Assembly (NCBI GenBank): GCA_030268105.1
Contig: BSDZ01000091.1
Coordinates: 1 to 64,000 of the forward strand
Direction of reading: 5' to 3'
DNA length: 64,000 nucleotides
Source of the DNA: Volvox africanus
Lineage: Eukaryota > Chlorophyta > Chlorophyceae > Chlamydomonadales > Volvocaceae
Below the pieces are notes generated by a model. The model was not told where the DNA came from. It saw only the letters and a list, made by a program, of their open reading frames with translations, and ran no database searches. The position numbers and the translations under genes were made by a program. Shown piece after piece: positions 33,678 through 47,997 of this stretch (position 1 is the stretch's first letter; each line of letters begins with the position of its first letter).

Positions 33678-33929
33678 CTACGCCACAAGCACGACCATCA
33701 TCGCCGACATTGGGAAGGACGGAGAAAGGGAGCGCAAGCGGGAGGGAGGTTGGGCGGTAAGTATTTTGAATAGGTTGGGTCATAGACACGACGCGGATGT
33801 CTTGATACAATGTTACAATAAAGGACGTCATGGACTCGCAGGGACCAAATAGGACACCTCTCATAGCATTGAGCAAACCTACGGTTGCAAACCTAGGGAA
33901 TGTGAGCAACACTCATATATTTAAGAATG

Positions 33930-35083
33930 TCAGAGCAAGTAATACGGCCCATAATTTGTCATATTGGGATCCCACGAATTCTCTGGTTGATTGGAACGTC
34001 CCTCTCCACTTTCCTGTCGACTTGTTGAGCTGGATAACGCTGTGGCGTTGACAGTGTTGTGGCTCCTGTTGCCCTGGCGGTTGTAGTTGCCATCTTGTCT
34101 GTTGCGTCTTATTTGGCCTGGAGGTTGTGGCATGCGTGGTGCGCGGCATTGTCGCGCGGTATGTCCATAATTTTCGCATAGTTGGCATTGCACTGTCCCG
34201 CCGTAGCCATAACCTGATCTGTGTTCATGTTGGCTTACTCCGTTGCGGCCATCTCTTCCATAACTCCATGCATCGCCTTGATTGATGATTGGCATATTCC
34301 TGTATCCTCGATCAAACGTGTTGCCGCGATGGTTCCATCCGTCGTGGCTGTTGTTGGCAGCGCTCCATGTGCCTCCTCAACTTGTGCCGGCAAATGCGAC
34401 CGACTTGTGCCGGCAAATGCGACCGAATTACCTCCGTAGTCGCGTTCAATTGTGTCATGGTGATTGCGGCTAGTCTCGCTGTGATATTGTCCGGTGCTGC
34501 AATTGTCTCTTTGGCTTGTTGCACTGAAAGCAACGGAATCACCCTCTGCATCGACTCATTTCTCAAAAGCCAATAGTTGAGCGCCCACGGTATCCAAATT
34601 GTATTGGCCATTGACTGTCAGCGTGGTAACAATGACCGAGAATTTCTTCGGGAGTCCCACCAGTAGATTGTAGGTAACTTCCCGTTCGGTAACGGGGTGT
34701 CCCACTTCCACCAAGTCCGTATATAGATTGCGGACACGAGCCACATATAAGATAAGGGCTTCATTTTGTGCCATTTTAAGGGCTGACAGTTCAGCAACAA
34801 GCTGAGATTTTCTTGCGTCACTGCTTGCCGCAAAAACAGCCGCGAGCCTCTCCCATGCTCCCTTGGCGTTGGGCGCTGCTCTGATAATTGCCAAGTGATG
34901 ATCTTGGACATTTTTGACAAGGATATTTCTGACCTTGTTTGACGCGGCGATGTCCTCGTCGGTCATTGGTTCGTCTCTCAGCCATCTATCCAGGTTGTTC
35001 TCTTGTATCATAGATTGGAATCTGAATGACCACGTAGCATAATTGCTCAGACCTAATGGGTCTGATAACCTATCCTTTCCCAT
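33930..35083 (-). pseudogene. gag-B copy 7
   Basis: Same lesions as the reference. One missense (NMTN for NTTN) near the C-terminus. Confidence 0.87.
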
Positions 35084-35276
35084 TGTTGCGCGTTACAGTT
35101 CCCGATGTAGGCAGGCGATTATGGTCGTTGTTGACCAGAGGCGGCGGTCGCTGTGCTCCGTATTTTGTGGACCAGTATTCGCGTCACGAGTGATTCCTCA
35201 ATTCTCGCACCACGAGCAGTCGCTGATTCGGGCAATTGATTTAATTGCATTTCAGTACCTTATTGCGCTTTCTTCT

Positions 35277-36430
35277 GTTTAAACGAAATTAAAGCACCCT
35301 ACATAATAGCACCCTCCAACTGAAATATTTAAATTCCCGTCAGAGCAGCATTCATAATGCTTCCGGCTGTGAAAGGCATAACTGCTTGTGCATTTGCTTT
35401 TATGCTTAAATCTTTATGAACATTTCGCCTGTGCCTTTCTTATTATATTGCCTTGCAGTTGCTGAACTTATTCTGGGCGCCATTATGTGTTTTACCGAAG
35501 TTTAATCACCCACATTTTTTCTTTGTAGCTAAATACTTTTATTCCCGTCATCATTTTGGTTCCGGCTGAGAGATGCATAACTGCATGTTGAAATTGCTTA
35601 AGCAATTTACCCTTTTGGCTCTTGAACGCTTAAAGCTTATTTTTGAACATTTTGCCATTATTTTGTGCTTTTCTTATAGCATGGCATAGCTGTTGCTGAA
35701 CTGAATGTGGGCGCTTTCTTGACTATAAACGAGAACTTGAAACACCCCACGCTGGTGCTTCTCATTCAGACAGCAATCATTATGGTTCCGGCTATCAAAT
35801 GTATAACTGCTGGTGCATTTGCTATCACTTAAATCCTGTATGTTTCTGAACAATTTGCCACTATTGAACGTTTTTTACTTATTGCATTGCATTGTAGTAC
35901 CATATATTCACATTGAGATATATTCTTATATCAAAACGAAAGTGAATTAACAAATTGTTGCTCTCCAGCTAAAAGATAAAAATGTATTACTGCTTGTGCA
36001 TTTCTTCAAGCTTCATTCCTTCATGAAAAATTTGTTTAAAATTTTATTTCATGAAAGAATAAGGAATGGATTTCTAATTGCATTGCATTGCAGGTGCAAA
36101 ACTAAATGTGAGCGCTTTTTGTGTTTAAATGAACTTGAATCACCCCACAAAATTTCACTTCAGCTGAAAATTTATATTCCCGTCAGAACAGCAGCAATCA
36201 TCATTTGTGTGCGAACAACTGCTTGAAATGGTTAACTGCTTGTTTGTTTGCTTTATTGAATTATTTGCATCTTTTTCATGTGCTTTTCTTAGTGCATTGC
36301 ATTGCAGTCAATGTGTGCGCGTTTTGTGTTAAAATGAATCACCTCACATTGTTGCTCTCCAGCTGAATATTTTCCCGTCAGAACAGCAATCATCATGGTT
36401 CCGGCTGTGAAATGCATAACTGCATATCCA
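35277..36430. repeat. about 5.5 diverged ~200-bp subrepeats inside unit B (exemplar)
   Basis: Successive blocks start near 35277, 35509, 35732, 35942, 36132 and 36334. Each has, in order, a CACCC(C)AC motif, (A)TTCCCGTCA-(GA)CAGC, GGTTCCGGCT, GCATAACTGC-(TTGTGCATTTGC), a T-rich stretch, CATTGCATTGCAG or a variant, and a TGTG(G/A)GCGC element. Block 4 has lost the CCCGTCA/CCGGCT core. The same set recurs in every full unit, giving the 2.86-kb repeat an internal older tandem structure. Confidence 0.8.
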
Positions 36431-36541
36431 AGCTCAATGCCGTTTTGTTAATGACGCCACCAGCACAACCATCCATCATTGCCGCCACCGGGAGAGGGAG
36501 GGAGGTTGGTTGGGGAGCACCGCCACCACCACTGCCACCGC

Positions 36542-39405
36542 CTACGCCACAAGCACGACCATCATCGCCGACATTGGGAAGGACGGAGAAAGGGAGCGCA
36601 AGCGGGAGGGAGGTTGGGCGGTAAGTATTTTGAATAGGTTGGGTCATAGACACGACGCGGATGTCTTGATACAATGTTACAATAAAGGACGTCATGGACT
36701 CGCAGGGACCAAATAGGACACCTCTCATAGCATTGAGCAAACCTACGGTTGCAAACCTAGGGAATGTGAGCAACACTCATATATTTAAGAATGTCAGAGC
36801 AAGTAATACGGCCCATAATTTGTCGTATTGGGATCCCACGAATTCTCTGGTTGATTGGAACGTCCCTCTCCACTTTCCTGTCGACTTGTTGAGCTGGATA
36901 ACGCTGTGGCGTTGACAGTGTTGTGGCTCCTGTTGCCCTGGCGGTTGTAGTTGCCATCTTGTCTGTTGCGTCTTATTTGGCCTGGAGGTTGTGGCATGCG
37001 TGGTGCGCGGCATTGTCGCGCGGTATGTCCATAATTTTCGCATAGTTGGCATTGCACTGTCCCGCCGTAGCCATAACCTGATCTGTGTTCATGTTGGCTT
37101 ACTCCGTTGCGGCCATCTCTTCCATAACTCCATGCATCGCCTTGATTGATGATTGGCATATTCCTGTATCCTCGATCAAACGTGTTGCCGCGATGGTTCC
37201 ATCCGTCGTGGCTGTTGTTGGCAGCGCTCCATGTGCCTCCTCAACTTGTGCCGGCAAATGCGACCGACTTGTGCCGGCAAATGCGACCGAATTACCTCCG
37301 TAGTCGCGTTCAATTGTGTCATGGTGATTGCGGCTAGTCTCGCTGTGATATTGTCCGGTGCTGCAATTGTCTCTTTGGCTTGTTGCACTGAAAGCAACGG
37401 AATCACCCTCTGCATCGACTCATTTCTCAAAAGCCAATAGTTGAGCGCCCACGGTATCCAAATTGTATTGGCCATTGACTGTCAGCGTGGTAACAATGAC
37501 CGAGAATTTCTTCGGGAGTCCCACCAGTAGATTGTAGGTAACTTCCCGTTCGGTAACGGGGTGTCCCACTTCCACCAAGTCCGTATATAGATTGCGGACA
37601 CGAGCCACATATAAGATAAGGGCTTCATTTTGTGCCATTTTAAGGGCTGACAGTTCAGCAACAAGCTGAGATTTTCTTGCGTCACTGCTTGCCGCAAAAA
37701 CAGCCGCGAGCCTCTCCCATGCTCCCTTGGCGTTGGGCGCTGCTCTGATAATTGCCAAGTGATGATCTTGGACATTTTTGACAAGGATATTTCTGACCTT
37801 GTTTGACGCGGCGATGTCCTCGTCGGTCATTGGTTCGTCTCTCAGCCATCTATCCAGGTTGTTCTCTTGTATCATAGATTGGAATCTGAATGACCACGTA
37901 GCATAATTGCTCAGACCTAATGGGTCTGATAACCTATCCTTTCCCATTGTTGCGCGTTACAGTTCCCGATGTAGGCAGGCGATTATGGTCGTTGTTGACC
38001 AGAGGCGGCGGTCGCTGTGCTCCGTATTTTGTGGACCAGTATTCGCGTCACGAGTGATTCCTCAATTCTCGCACCACGAGCAGTCGCTGATTCGGGCAAT
38101 TGATTTAATTGCATTTCAGTACCTTATTGCGCTTTCTTCTGTTTAAACGAAATTAAAGCACCCTACATAATAGCACCCTCCAACTGAAATATTTAAATTC
38201 CCGTCAGAGCAGCATTCATAATGCTTCCGGCTGTGAAAGGCATAACTGCTTGTGCATTTGCTTTTATGCTTAAATCTTTATGAACATTTCGCCTGTGCCT
38301 TTCTTATTATATTGCCTTGCAGTTGCTGAACTTATTCTGGGCGCCATTATGTGTTTTACCGAAGTTTAATCACCCACATTTTTTCTTTGTAGCTAAATAC
38401 TTTTATTCCCGTCATCATTTTGGTTCCGGCTGAGAGATGCATAACTGCATGTTGAAATTGCTTAAGCAATTTACCCTTTTGGCTCTTGAACGCTTAAAGC
38501 TTATTTTTGAACATTTTGCCATTATTTTGTGCTTTTCTTATAGCATGGCATAGCTGTTGCTGAACTGAATGTGGGCGCTTTCTTGACTATAAACGAGAAC
38601 TTGAAACACCCCACGCTGGTGCTTCTCATTCAGACAGCAATCATTATGGTTCCGGCTATCAAATGTATAACTGCTGGTGCATTTGCTATCACTTAAATCC
38701 TGTATGTTTCTGAACAATTTGCCACTATTGAACGTTTTTTACTTATTGCATTGCATTGTAGTACCATATATTCACATTGAGATATATTCTTATATCAAAA
38801 CGAAAGTGAATTAACAAATTGTTGCTCTCCAGCTAAAAGATAAAAATGTATTACTGCTTGTGCATTTCTTCAAGCTTCATTCCTTCATGAAAAATTTGTT
38901 TAAAATTTTATTTCATGAAAGAATAAGGAATGGATTTCTAATTGCATTGCATTGCAGGTGCAAAACTAAATGTGAGCGCTTTTTGTGTTTAAATGAACTT
39001 GAATCACCCCACAAAATTTCACTTCAGCTGAAAATTTATATTCCCGTCAGAACAGCAGCAATCATCATTTGTGTGCGAACAACTGCTTGAAATGGTTAAC
39101 TGCTTGTTTGTTTGCTTTATTGAATTATTTGCATCTTTTTCATGTGCTTTTCTTAGTGCATTGCATTGCAGTCAATGTGTGCGCGTTTTGTGTTAAAATG
39201 AATCACCTCACATTGTTGCTCTCCAGCTGAATATTTTCCCGTCAGAACAGCAATCATCATGGTTCCGGCTGTGAAATGCATAACTGCATATCCAAGCTCA
39301 ATGCCGTTTTGTTAATGACGCCACCAGCACAACCATCCATCATTGCCGCCACCGGGAGAGGGAGGGAGGTTGGTTGGGGAGCACCGCCACCACCACTGCC
39401 ACCGC
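36542..39405. repeat. unit B, full 2,864 bp (array unit 2 of 8)
   Basis: Shares GCGGACACGA and CTCAACTTG with the preceding unit. Subrepeat markers CATTGAG / CGAAAGTG. Confidence 0.96.
36794..37947 (-). pseudogene. gag-B copy 8
   Basis: Same lesions as the reference copy. N-terminal ORF 37947 to 37420. Confidence 0.87.
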
Positions 39406-42269
39406 CTACGCCACAAGCACGACCATCATCGCCGACATTGGGAAGGACGGAGAAAGGGAGCGCAAGCGGGAGGGAGGTTGGGCGGTAAGTATTTTGAATA
39501 GGTTGGGTCATAGACACGACGCGGATGTCTTGATACAATGTTACAATAAAGGACGTCATGGACTCGCAGGGACCAAATAGGACACCTCTCATAGCATTGA
39601 GCAAACCTACGGTTGCAAACCTAGGGAATGTGAGCAACACTCATATATTTAAGAATGTCAGAGCAAGTAATACGGCCCATAATTTGTCGTATTGGGATCC
39701 CACGAATTCTCTGGTTGATTGGAACGTCCCTCTCCACTTTCCTGTCGACTTGTTGAGCTGGATAACGCTGTGGCGTTGACAGTGTTGTGGCTCCTGTTGC
39801 CCTGGCGGTTGTAGTTGCCATCTTGTCTGTTGCGTCTTATTTGGCCTGGAGGTTGTGGCATGCGTGGTGCGCGGCATTGTCGCGCGGTATGTCCATAATT
39901 TTCGCATAGTTGGCATTGCACTGTCCCGCCGTAGCCATAACCTGATCTGTGTTCATGTTGGCTTACTCCGTTGCGGCCATCTCTTCCATAACTCCATGCA
40001 TCGCCTTGATTGATGATTGGCATATTCCTGTATCCTCGATCAAACGTGTTGCCGCGATGGTTCCATCCGTCGTGGCTGTTGTTGGCAGCGCTCCATGTGC
40101 CTCCTCGACTTGTGCCGGCAAATGCGACCGACTTGTGCCGGCAAATGCGACCGAATTACCTCCGTAGTCGCGTTCAATTGTGTCATGGTGATTGCGGCTA
40201 GTCTCGCTGTGATATTGTCCGGTGCTGCAATTGTCTCTTTGGCTTGTTGCACTGAAAGCAACGGAATCACCCTCTGCATCGACTCATTTCTCAAAAGCCA
40301 ATAGTTGAGCGCCCACGGTATCCAAATTGTATTGGCCATTGACTGTCAGCGTGGTAACAATGACCGAGAATTTCTTCGGGAGTCCCACCAGTAGATTGTA
40401 GGTAACTTCCCGTTCGGTAACGGGGTGTCCCACTTCCACCAAGTCCGTATATAGATTGCGGACGCGAGCCACATATAAGATAAGGGCTTCATTTTGTGCC
40501 ATTTTAAGGGCTGACAGTTCAGCAACAAGCTGAGATTTTCTTGCGTCACTGCTTGCCGCAAAAACAGCCGCGAGCCTCTCCCATGCTCCCTTGGCGTTGG
40601 GCGCTGCTCTGATAATTGCCAAGTGATGATCTTGGACATTTTTGACAAGGATATTTCTGACCTTGTTTGACGCGGCGATGTCCTCGTCGGTCATTGGTTC
40701 GTCTCTCAGCCATCTATCCAGGTTGTTCTCTTGTATCATAGATTGGAATCTGAATGACCACGTAGCATAATTGCTCAGACCTAATGGGTCTGATAACCTA
40801 TCCTTTCCCATTGTTGCGCGTTACAGTTCCCGATGTAGGCAGGCGATTATGGTCGTTGTTGACCAGAGGCGGCGGTCGCTGTGCTCCGTATTTTGTGGAC
40901 CAGTATTCGCGTCACGAGTGATTCCTCAATTCTCGCACCACGAGCAGTCGCTGATTCGGGCAATTGATTTAATTGCATTTCAGTACCTTATTGCGCTTTC
41001 TTCTGTTTAAACGAAATTAAAGCGCCCTACATAATAGCACCCTCCAACTGAAATATTTAAATTCCCGTCAGAGCAGCATTCATAATGCTTCCGGCTGTGA
41101 AAGGCATAACTGCTTGTGCATTTGCTTTTATGCTTAAATCTTTATGAACATTTCGCCTGTGCCTTTCTTATTATATTGCCTTGCAGTTGCTGAACTTATT
41201 CTGGGCGCCATTATGTGTTTTACCGAAGTTTAATCACCCACATTTTTTCTTTGTAGCTAAATACTTTTATTCCCGTCATCATTTTGGTTCCGGCTGAGAG
41301 ATGCATAACTGCATGTTGAAATTGCTTAAGCAATTTATCCTTTTGGCTCTTGAACGCTTAAAGCTTATTTTTGAACATTTTGCCATTATTTTGTGCTTTT
41401 CTTATAGCATGGCATAGCTGTTGCTGAACTGAATGTGGGCGCTTTCTTGACTATAAACGAGAACTTGAAACACCCCACGCTGGTGCTTCTCATTCAGACA
41501 GCAATCATTATGGTTCCGGCTATCAAATGTATAACTGCTGGTGCATTTGCTATCACTTAAATCCTGTATGTTTCTGAACAATTTGCCACTATTGAACGTT
41601 TTTTACTTATTGCATTGCATTGTAGTACCATATATTCACATCGAGATATATTCTTATATCAAAACGAAAGTGAATTAACAAATTGTTGCTCTCCAGCTAA
41701 AAGATAAAAATGTATTACTGCTTGTGCATTTCTTCAAGCTTCATTCCTTCATGAAAAATTTGTTTAAAATTTTATTTCATGAAAGAATAAGGAATGGATT
41801 TCTAATTGCATTGCATTGCAGGTGCAAAACTAAATGTGAGCGCTTTTTGTGTTTAAATGAACTTGAATCACCCCACAAAATTTCACTTCAGCTGAAAATT
41901 TATATTCCCGTCAGAACAGCAGCAATCATCATTTGTGTGCGAACAACTGCTTGAAATGGTTAACTGCTTGTTTGTTTGCTTTATTGAATTATTTGCATCT
42001 TTTTCATGTGCTTTTCTTAGTGCATTGCATTGCAGTCAATGTGTGCGCGTTTTGTGTTAAAATGAATCACCTCACATTGTTGCTCTCCAGCTGAATATTT
42101 TCCCGTCAGAACAGCAATCATCATGGTTCCGGCTGTGAAATGCATAACTGCATATCCAAGCTCAATGCCGTTTTGTTAATGACGCCACCAGCACAACCAT
42201 CCATCATTGCCGCCACCGGGAGAGGGAGGGAGGTTGGTTGGGGAGCACCGCCACCACCACTGCCACCGC
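39406..42269. repeat. unit B, full 2,864 bp (array unit 3 of 8)
   Basis: First unit with CAATTTATCC (about 41331) and CATCGAG (about 41638). Unique AAAGCGCCC near 41020. Confidence 0.96.
39658..40811 (-). pseudogene. gag-B copy 9
   Basis: Same lesions as the reference copy. Confidence 0.87.
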
Positions 42270-45133
42270 CTACGCCACAAGCACGACCATCATCGCCGAC
42301 ATTGGGAAGGACGGAGAAAGGGAGCGCAAGCGGGAGGGAGGTTGGGCGGTAAGTATTTTGAATAGGTTGGGTCATAGACACGACGCGGATGTCTTGATAC
42401 AATGTTACAATAAAGGACGTCATGGACTCGCAGGGACCAAATAGGACACCTCTCATAGCATTGAGCAAACCTACGGTTGCAAACCTAGGGAATGTGAGCA
42501 ACACTCATATATTTAAGAATGTCAGAGCAAGTAATACGGCCCATAATTTGTCGTATTGGGATCCCACGAATTCTCTGGTTGATTGGAACGTCCCTCTCCA
42601 CTTTCCTGTCGACTTGTTGAGCTGGATAACGCTGTGGCGTTGACAGTGTTGTGGCTCCTGTTGCCCTGGCGGTTGTAGTTGCCATCTTGTCTGTTGCGTC
42701 TTATTTGGCCTGGAGGTTGTGGCATGCGTGGTGCGCGGCATTGTCGCGCGGTATGTCCATAATTTTCGCATAGTTGGCATTGCACTGTCCCGCCGTAGCC
42801 ATAACCTGATCTGTGTTCATGTTGGCTTACTCCGTTGCGGCCATCTCTTCCATAACTCCATGCATCGCCTTGATTGATGATTGGCATATTCCTGTATCCT
42901 CGATCAAACGTGTTGCCGCGATGGTTCCATCCGTCGTGGCTGTTGTTGGCAGCGCTCCATGTGCCTCCTCGACTTGTGCCGGCAAATGCGACCGACTTGT
43001 GCCGGCAAATGCGACCGAATTACCTCCGTAGTCGCGTTCAATTGTGTCATGGTGATTGCGGCTAGTCTCGCTGTGATATTGTCCGGTGCTGCAATTGTCT
43101 CTTTGGCTTGTTGCACTGAAAGCAACGGAATCACCCTCTGCATCGACTCATTTCTCAAAAGCCAATAGTTGAGCGCCCACGGTATCCAAATTGTATTGGC
43201 CATTGACTGTCAGCGTGGTAACAATGACCGAGAATTTCTTCGGGAGTCCCACCAGTAGATTGTAGGTAACTTCCCGTTCGGTAACGGGGTGTCCCACTTC
43301 CACCAAGTCCGTATATAGATTGCGGACGCGAGCCACATATAAGATAAGGGCTTCATTTTGTGCCATTTTAAGGGCTGACAGTTCAGCAACAAGCTGAGAT
43401 TTTCTTGCGTCACTGCTTGCCGCAAAAACAGCCGCGAGCCTCTCCCATGCTCCCTTGGCGTTGGGCGCTGCTCTGATAATTGCCAAGTGATGATCTTGGA
43501 CATTTTTGACAAGGATATTTCTGACCTTGTTTGACGCGGCGATGTCCTCGTCGGTCATTGGTTCGTCTCTCAGCCATCTATCCAGGTTGTTCTCTTGTAT
43601 CATAGATTGGAATCTGAATGACCACGTAGCATAATTGCTCAGACCTAATGGGTCTGATAACCTATCCTTTCCCATTGTTGCGCGTTACAGTTCCCGATGT
43701 AGGCAGGCGATTATGGTCGTTGTTGACCAGAGGCGGCGGTCGCTGTGCTCCGTATTTTGTGGACCAGTATTCGCGTCACGAGTGATTCCTCAATTCTCGC
43801 ACCACGAGCAGTCGCTGATTCGGGCAATTGATTTAATTGCATTTCAGTACCTTATTGCGCTTTCTTCTGTTTAAACGAAATTAAAGCACCCTACATAATA
43901 GCACCCTCCAACTGAAATATTTAAATTCCCGTCAGAGCAGCATTCATAATGCTTCCGGCTGTGAAAGGCATAACTGCTTGTGCATTTGCTTTTATGCTTA
44001 AATCTTTATGAACATTTCGCCTGTGCCTTTCTTATTATATTGCCTTGCAGTTGCTGAACTTATTCTGGGCGCCATTATGTGTTTTACCGAAGTTTAATCA
44101 CCCACATTTTTTCTTTGTAGCTAAATACTTTTATTCCCGTCATCATTTTGGTTCCGGCTGAGAGATGCATAACTGCATGTTGAAATTGCTTAAGCAATTT
44201 ATCCTTTTGGCTCTTGAACGCTTAAAGCTTATTTTTGAACATTTTGCCATTATTTTGTGCTTTTCTTATAGCATGGCATAGCTGTTGCTGAACTGAATGT
44301 GGGCGCTTTCTTGACTATAAACGAGAACTTGAAACACCCCACGCTGGTGCTTCTCATTCAGACAGCAATCATTATGGTTCCGGCTATCAAATGTATAACT
44401 GCTGGTGCATTTGCTATCACTTAAATCCTGTATGTTTCTGAACAATTTGCCACTATTGAACGTTTTTTACTTATTGCATTGCATTGTAGTACCATATATT
44501 CACATCGAGATATATTCTTATATCAAAACGAAAGTGAATTAACAAATTGTTGCTCTCCAGCTAAAAGATAAAAATGTATTACTGCTTGTGCATTTCTTCA
44601 AGCTTCATTCCTTCATGAAAAATTTGTTTAAAATTTTATTTCATGAAAGAATAAGGAATGGATTTCTAATTGCATTGCATTGCAGGTGCAAAACTAAATG
44701 TGAGCGCTTTTTGTGTTTAAATGAACTTGAATCACCCCACAAAATTTCACTTCAGCTGAAAATTTATATTCCCGTCAGAACAGCAGCAATCATCATTTGT
44801 GTGCGAACAACTGCTTGAAATGGTTAACTGCTTGTTTGTTTGCTTTATTGAATTATTTGCATCTTTTTCATGTGCTTTTCTTAGTGCATTGCATTGCAGT
44901 CAATGTGTGCGCGTTTTGTGTTAAAATGAATCACCTCACATTGTTGCTCTCCAGCTGAATATTTTCCCGTCAGAACAGCAATCATCATGGTTCCGGCTGT
45001 GAAATGCATAACTGCATATCCAAGCTCAATGCCGTTTTGTTAATGACGCCACCAGCACAACCATCCATCATTGCCGCCACCGGGAGAGGGAGGGAGGTTG
45101 GTTGGGGAGCACCGCCACCACCACTGCCACCGC
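42270..45133. repeat. unit B, full 2,864 bp (array unit 4 of 8)
   Basis: Markers CAATTTATCC, CATCGAG, CGAAAGTG (type a). Confidence 0.96.
42522..43675 (-). pseudogene. gag-B copy 10
   Basis: Same lesions as the reference copy. Confidence 0.87.
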
Positions 45134-47997
45134 CTACGCCACAAGCACGACCATCATCGCCGACATTGGGAAGGACGGAGAAAGGGAGCGCAAGCGGGAG
45201 GGAGGTTGGGCGGTAAGTATTTTGAATAGGTTGGGTCATAGACACGACGCGGATGTCTTGATACAATGTTACAATAAAGGACGTCATGGACTCGCAGGGA
45301 CCAAATAGGACACCTCTCATAGCATTGAGCAAACCTACGGTTGCAAACCTAGGGAATGTGAGCAACACTCATATATTTAAGAATGTCAGAGCAAGTAATA
45401 CGGCCCATAATTTGTCGTATTGGGATCCCACGAATTCTCTGGTTGATTGGAACGTCCCTCTCCACTTTCCTGTCGACTTGTTGAGCTGGATAACGCTGTG
45501 GCGTTGACAGTGTTGTGGCTCCTGTTGCCCTGGCGGTTGTAGTTGCCATCTTGTCTGTTGCGTCTTATTTGGCCTGGAGGTTGTGGCATGCGTGGTGCGC
45601 GGCATTGTCGCGCGGTATGTCCATAATTTTCGCATAGTTGGCATTGCACTGTCCCGCCGTAGCCATAACCTGATCTGTGTTCATGTTGGCTTACTCCGTT
45701 GCGGCCATCTCTTCCATAACTCCATGCATCGCCTTGATTGATGATTGGCATATTCCTGTATCCTCGATCAAACGTGTTGCCGCGATGGTTCCATCCGTCG
45801 TGGCTGTTGTTGGCAGCGCTCCATGTGCCTCCTCGACTTGTGCCGGCAAATGCGACCGACTTGTGCCGGCAAATGCGACCGAATTACCTCCATAGTCGCG
45901 TTCAATTGTGTCATGGTGATTGCGGCTAGTCTCGCTGTGATATTGTCCGGTGCTGCAATTGTCTCTTTGGCTTGTTGCACTGAAAGCAACGGAATCACCC
46001 TCTGCATCGACTCATTTCTCAAAAGCCAATAGTTGAGCGCCCACGGTATCCAAATTGTATTGGCCATTGACTGTCAGCGTGGTAACAATGACCGAGAATT
46101 TCTTCGGGAGTCCCACCAGTAGATTGTAGGTAACTTCCCGTTCGGTAACGGGGTGTCCCACTTCCACCAAGTCCGTATATAGATTGCGGACGCGAGCCAC
46201 ATATAAGATAAGGGCTTCATTTTGTGCCATTTTAAGGGCTGACAGTTCAGCAACAAGCTGAGATTTTCTTGCGTCACTGCTTGCCGCAAAAACAGCCGCG
46301 AGCCTCTCCCATGCTCCCTTGGCGTTGGGCGCTGCTCTGATAATTGCCAAGTGATGATCTTGGACATTTTTGACAAGGATATTTCTGACCTTGTTTGACG
46401 CGGCGATGTCCTCGTCGGTCATTGGTTCGTCTCTCAGCCATCTATCCAGGTTGTTCTCTTGTATCATAGATTGGAATCTGAATGACCACGTAGCATAATT
46501 GCTCAGACCTAATGGGTCTGATAACCTATCCTTTCCCATTGTTGCGCGTTACAGTTCCCGATGTAGGCAGGCGATTATGGTCGTTGTTGACCAGAGGCGG
46601 CGGTCGCTGTGCTCCGTATTTTGTGGACCAGTATTCGCGTCACGAGTGATTCCTCAATTCTCGCACCACGAGCAGTCGCTGATTCGGGCAATTGATTTAA
46701 TTGCATTTCAGTACCTTATTGCGCTTTCTTCTGTTTAAACGAAATTAAAGCACCCTACATAATAGCACCCTCCAACTGAAATATTTAAATTCCCGTCAGA
46801 GCAGCATTCATAATGCTTCCGGCTGTGAAAGGCATAACTGCTTGTGCATTTGCTTTTATGCTTAAATCTTTATGAACATTTCGCCTGTGCCTTTCTTATT
46901 ATATTGCCTTGCAGTTGCTGAACTTATTCTGGGCGCCATTATGTGTTTTACCGAAGTTTAATCACCCACATTTTTTCTTTGTAGCTAAATACTTTTATTC
47001 CCGTCATCATTTTGGTTCCGGCTGAGAGATGCATAACTGCATGTTGAAATTGCTTAAGCAATTTATCCTTTTGGCTCTTGAACGCTTAAAGCTTATTTTT
47101 GAACATTTTGCCATTATTTTGTGCTTTTCTTATAGCATGGCATAGCTGTTGCTGAACTGAATGTGGGCGCTTTCTTGACTATAAACGAGAACTTGAAACA
47201 CCCCACGCTGGTGCTTCTCATTCAGACAGCAATCATTATGGTTCCGGCTATCAAATGTATAACTGCTGGTGCATTTGCTATCACTTAAATCCTGTATGTT
47301 TCTGAACAATTTGCCACTATTGAACGTTTTTTACTTATTGCATTGCATTGTAGTACCATATATTCACATTGAGATATATTCTTATATCAAAACGAAACTG
47401 AATTAACAAATTGTTGCTCTCCAGCTAAAAGATAAAAATGTATTACTGCTTGTGCATTTCTTCAAGCTTCATTCCTTCATGAAAAATTTGTTTAAAATTT
47501 TATTTCATGAAAGAATAAGGAATGGATTTCTAATTGCATTGCATTGCAGGTGCAAAACTAAATGTGAGCGCTTTTTGTGTTTAAATGAACTTGAATCACC
47601 CCACAAAATTTCACTTCAGCTGAAAATTTATATTCCCGTCAGAACAGCAGCAATCATCATTTGTGTGCGAACAACTGCTTGAAATGGTTAACTGCTTGTT
47701 TGTTTGCTTTATTGAATTATTTGCATCTTTTTCATGTGCTTTTCTTAGTGCATTGCATTGCAGTCAATGTGTGCGCGTTTTGTGTTAAAATGAATCACCT
47801 CACATTGTTGCTCTCCAGCTGAATATTTTCCCGTCAGAACAGCAATCATCATGGTTCCGGCTGTGAAATGCATAACTGCATATCCAAGCTCAATGCCGTT
47901 TTGTTAATGACGCCACCAGCACAACCATCCATCATTGCCGCCACCGGGAGAGGGAGGGAGGTTGGTTGGGGAGCACCGCCACCACCACTGCCACCGC
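45134..47997. repeat. unit B, full 2,864 bp (array unit 5 of 8)
   Basis: Markers CAATTTATCC, CATTGAG, CGAAACTG (type b). Unique CCTCCATAGTCG near 45890. Confidence 0.96.
45386..46539 (-). pseudogene. gag-B copy 11
   Basis: Same lesions as the reference, plus the CCATAGTCG change just upstream of the 23-bp duplication in reading direction. Confidence 0.87.

Larger units (their letters stand above)
33678..36541. repeat. unit B, full 2,864 bp (array unit 1 of 8)
   Basis: First of eight head-to-tail units of exactly 2,864 bp. Marker variants: GCGGACACGAG (about 34733), CTCAACTTGTG (about 34377), GTCATATTGGG (33958-33968). Confidence 0.96.
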
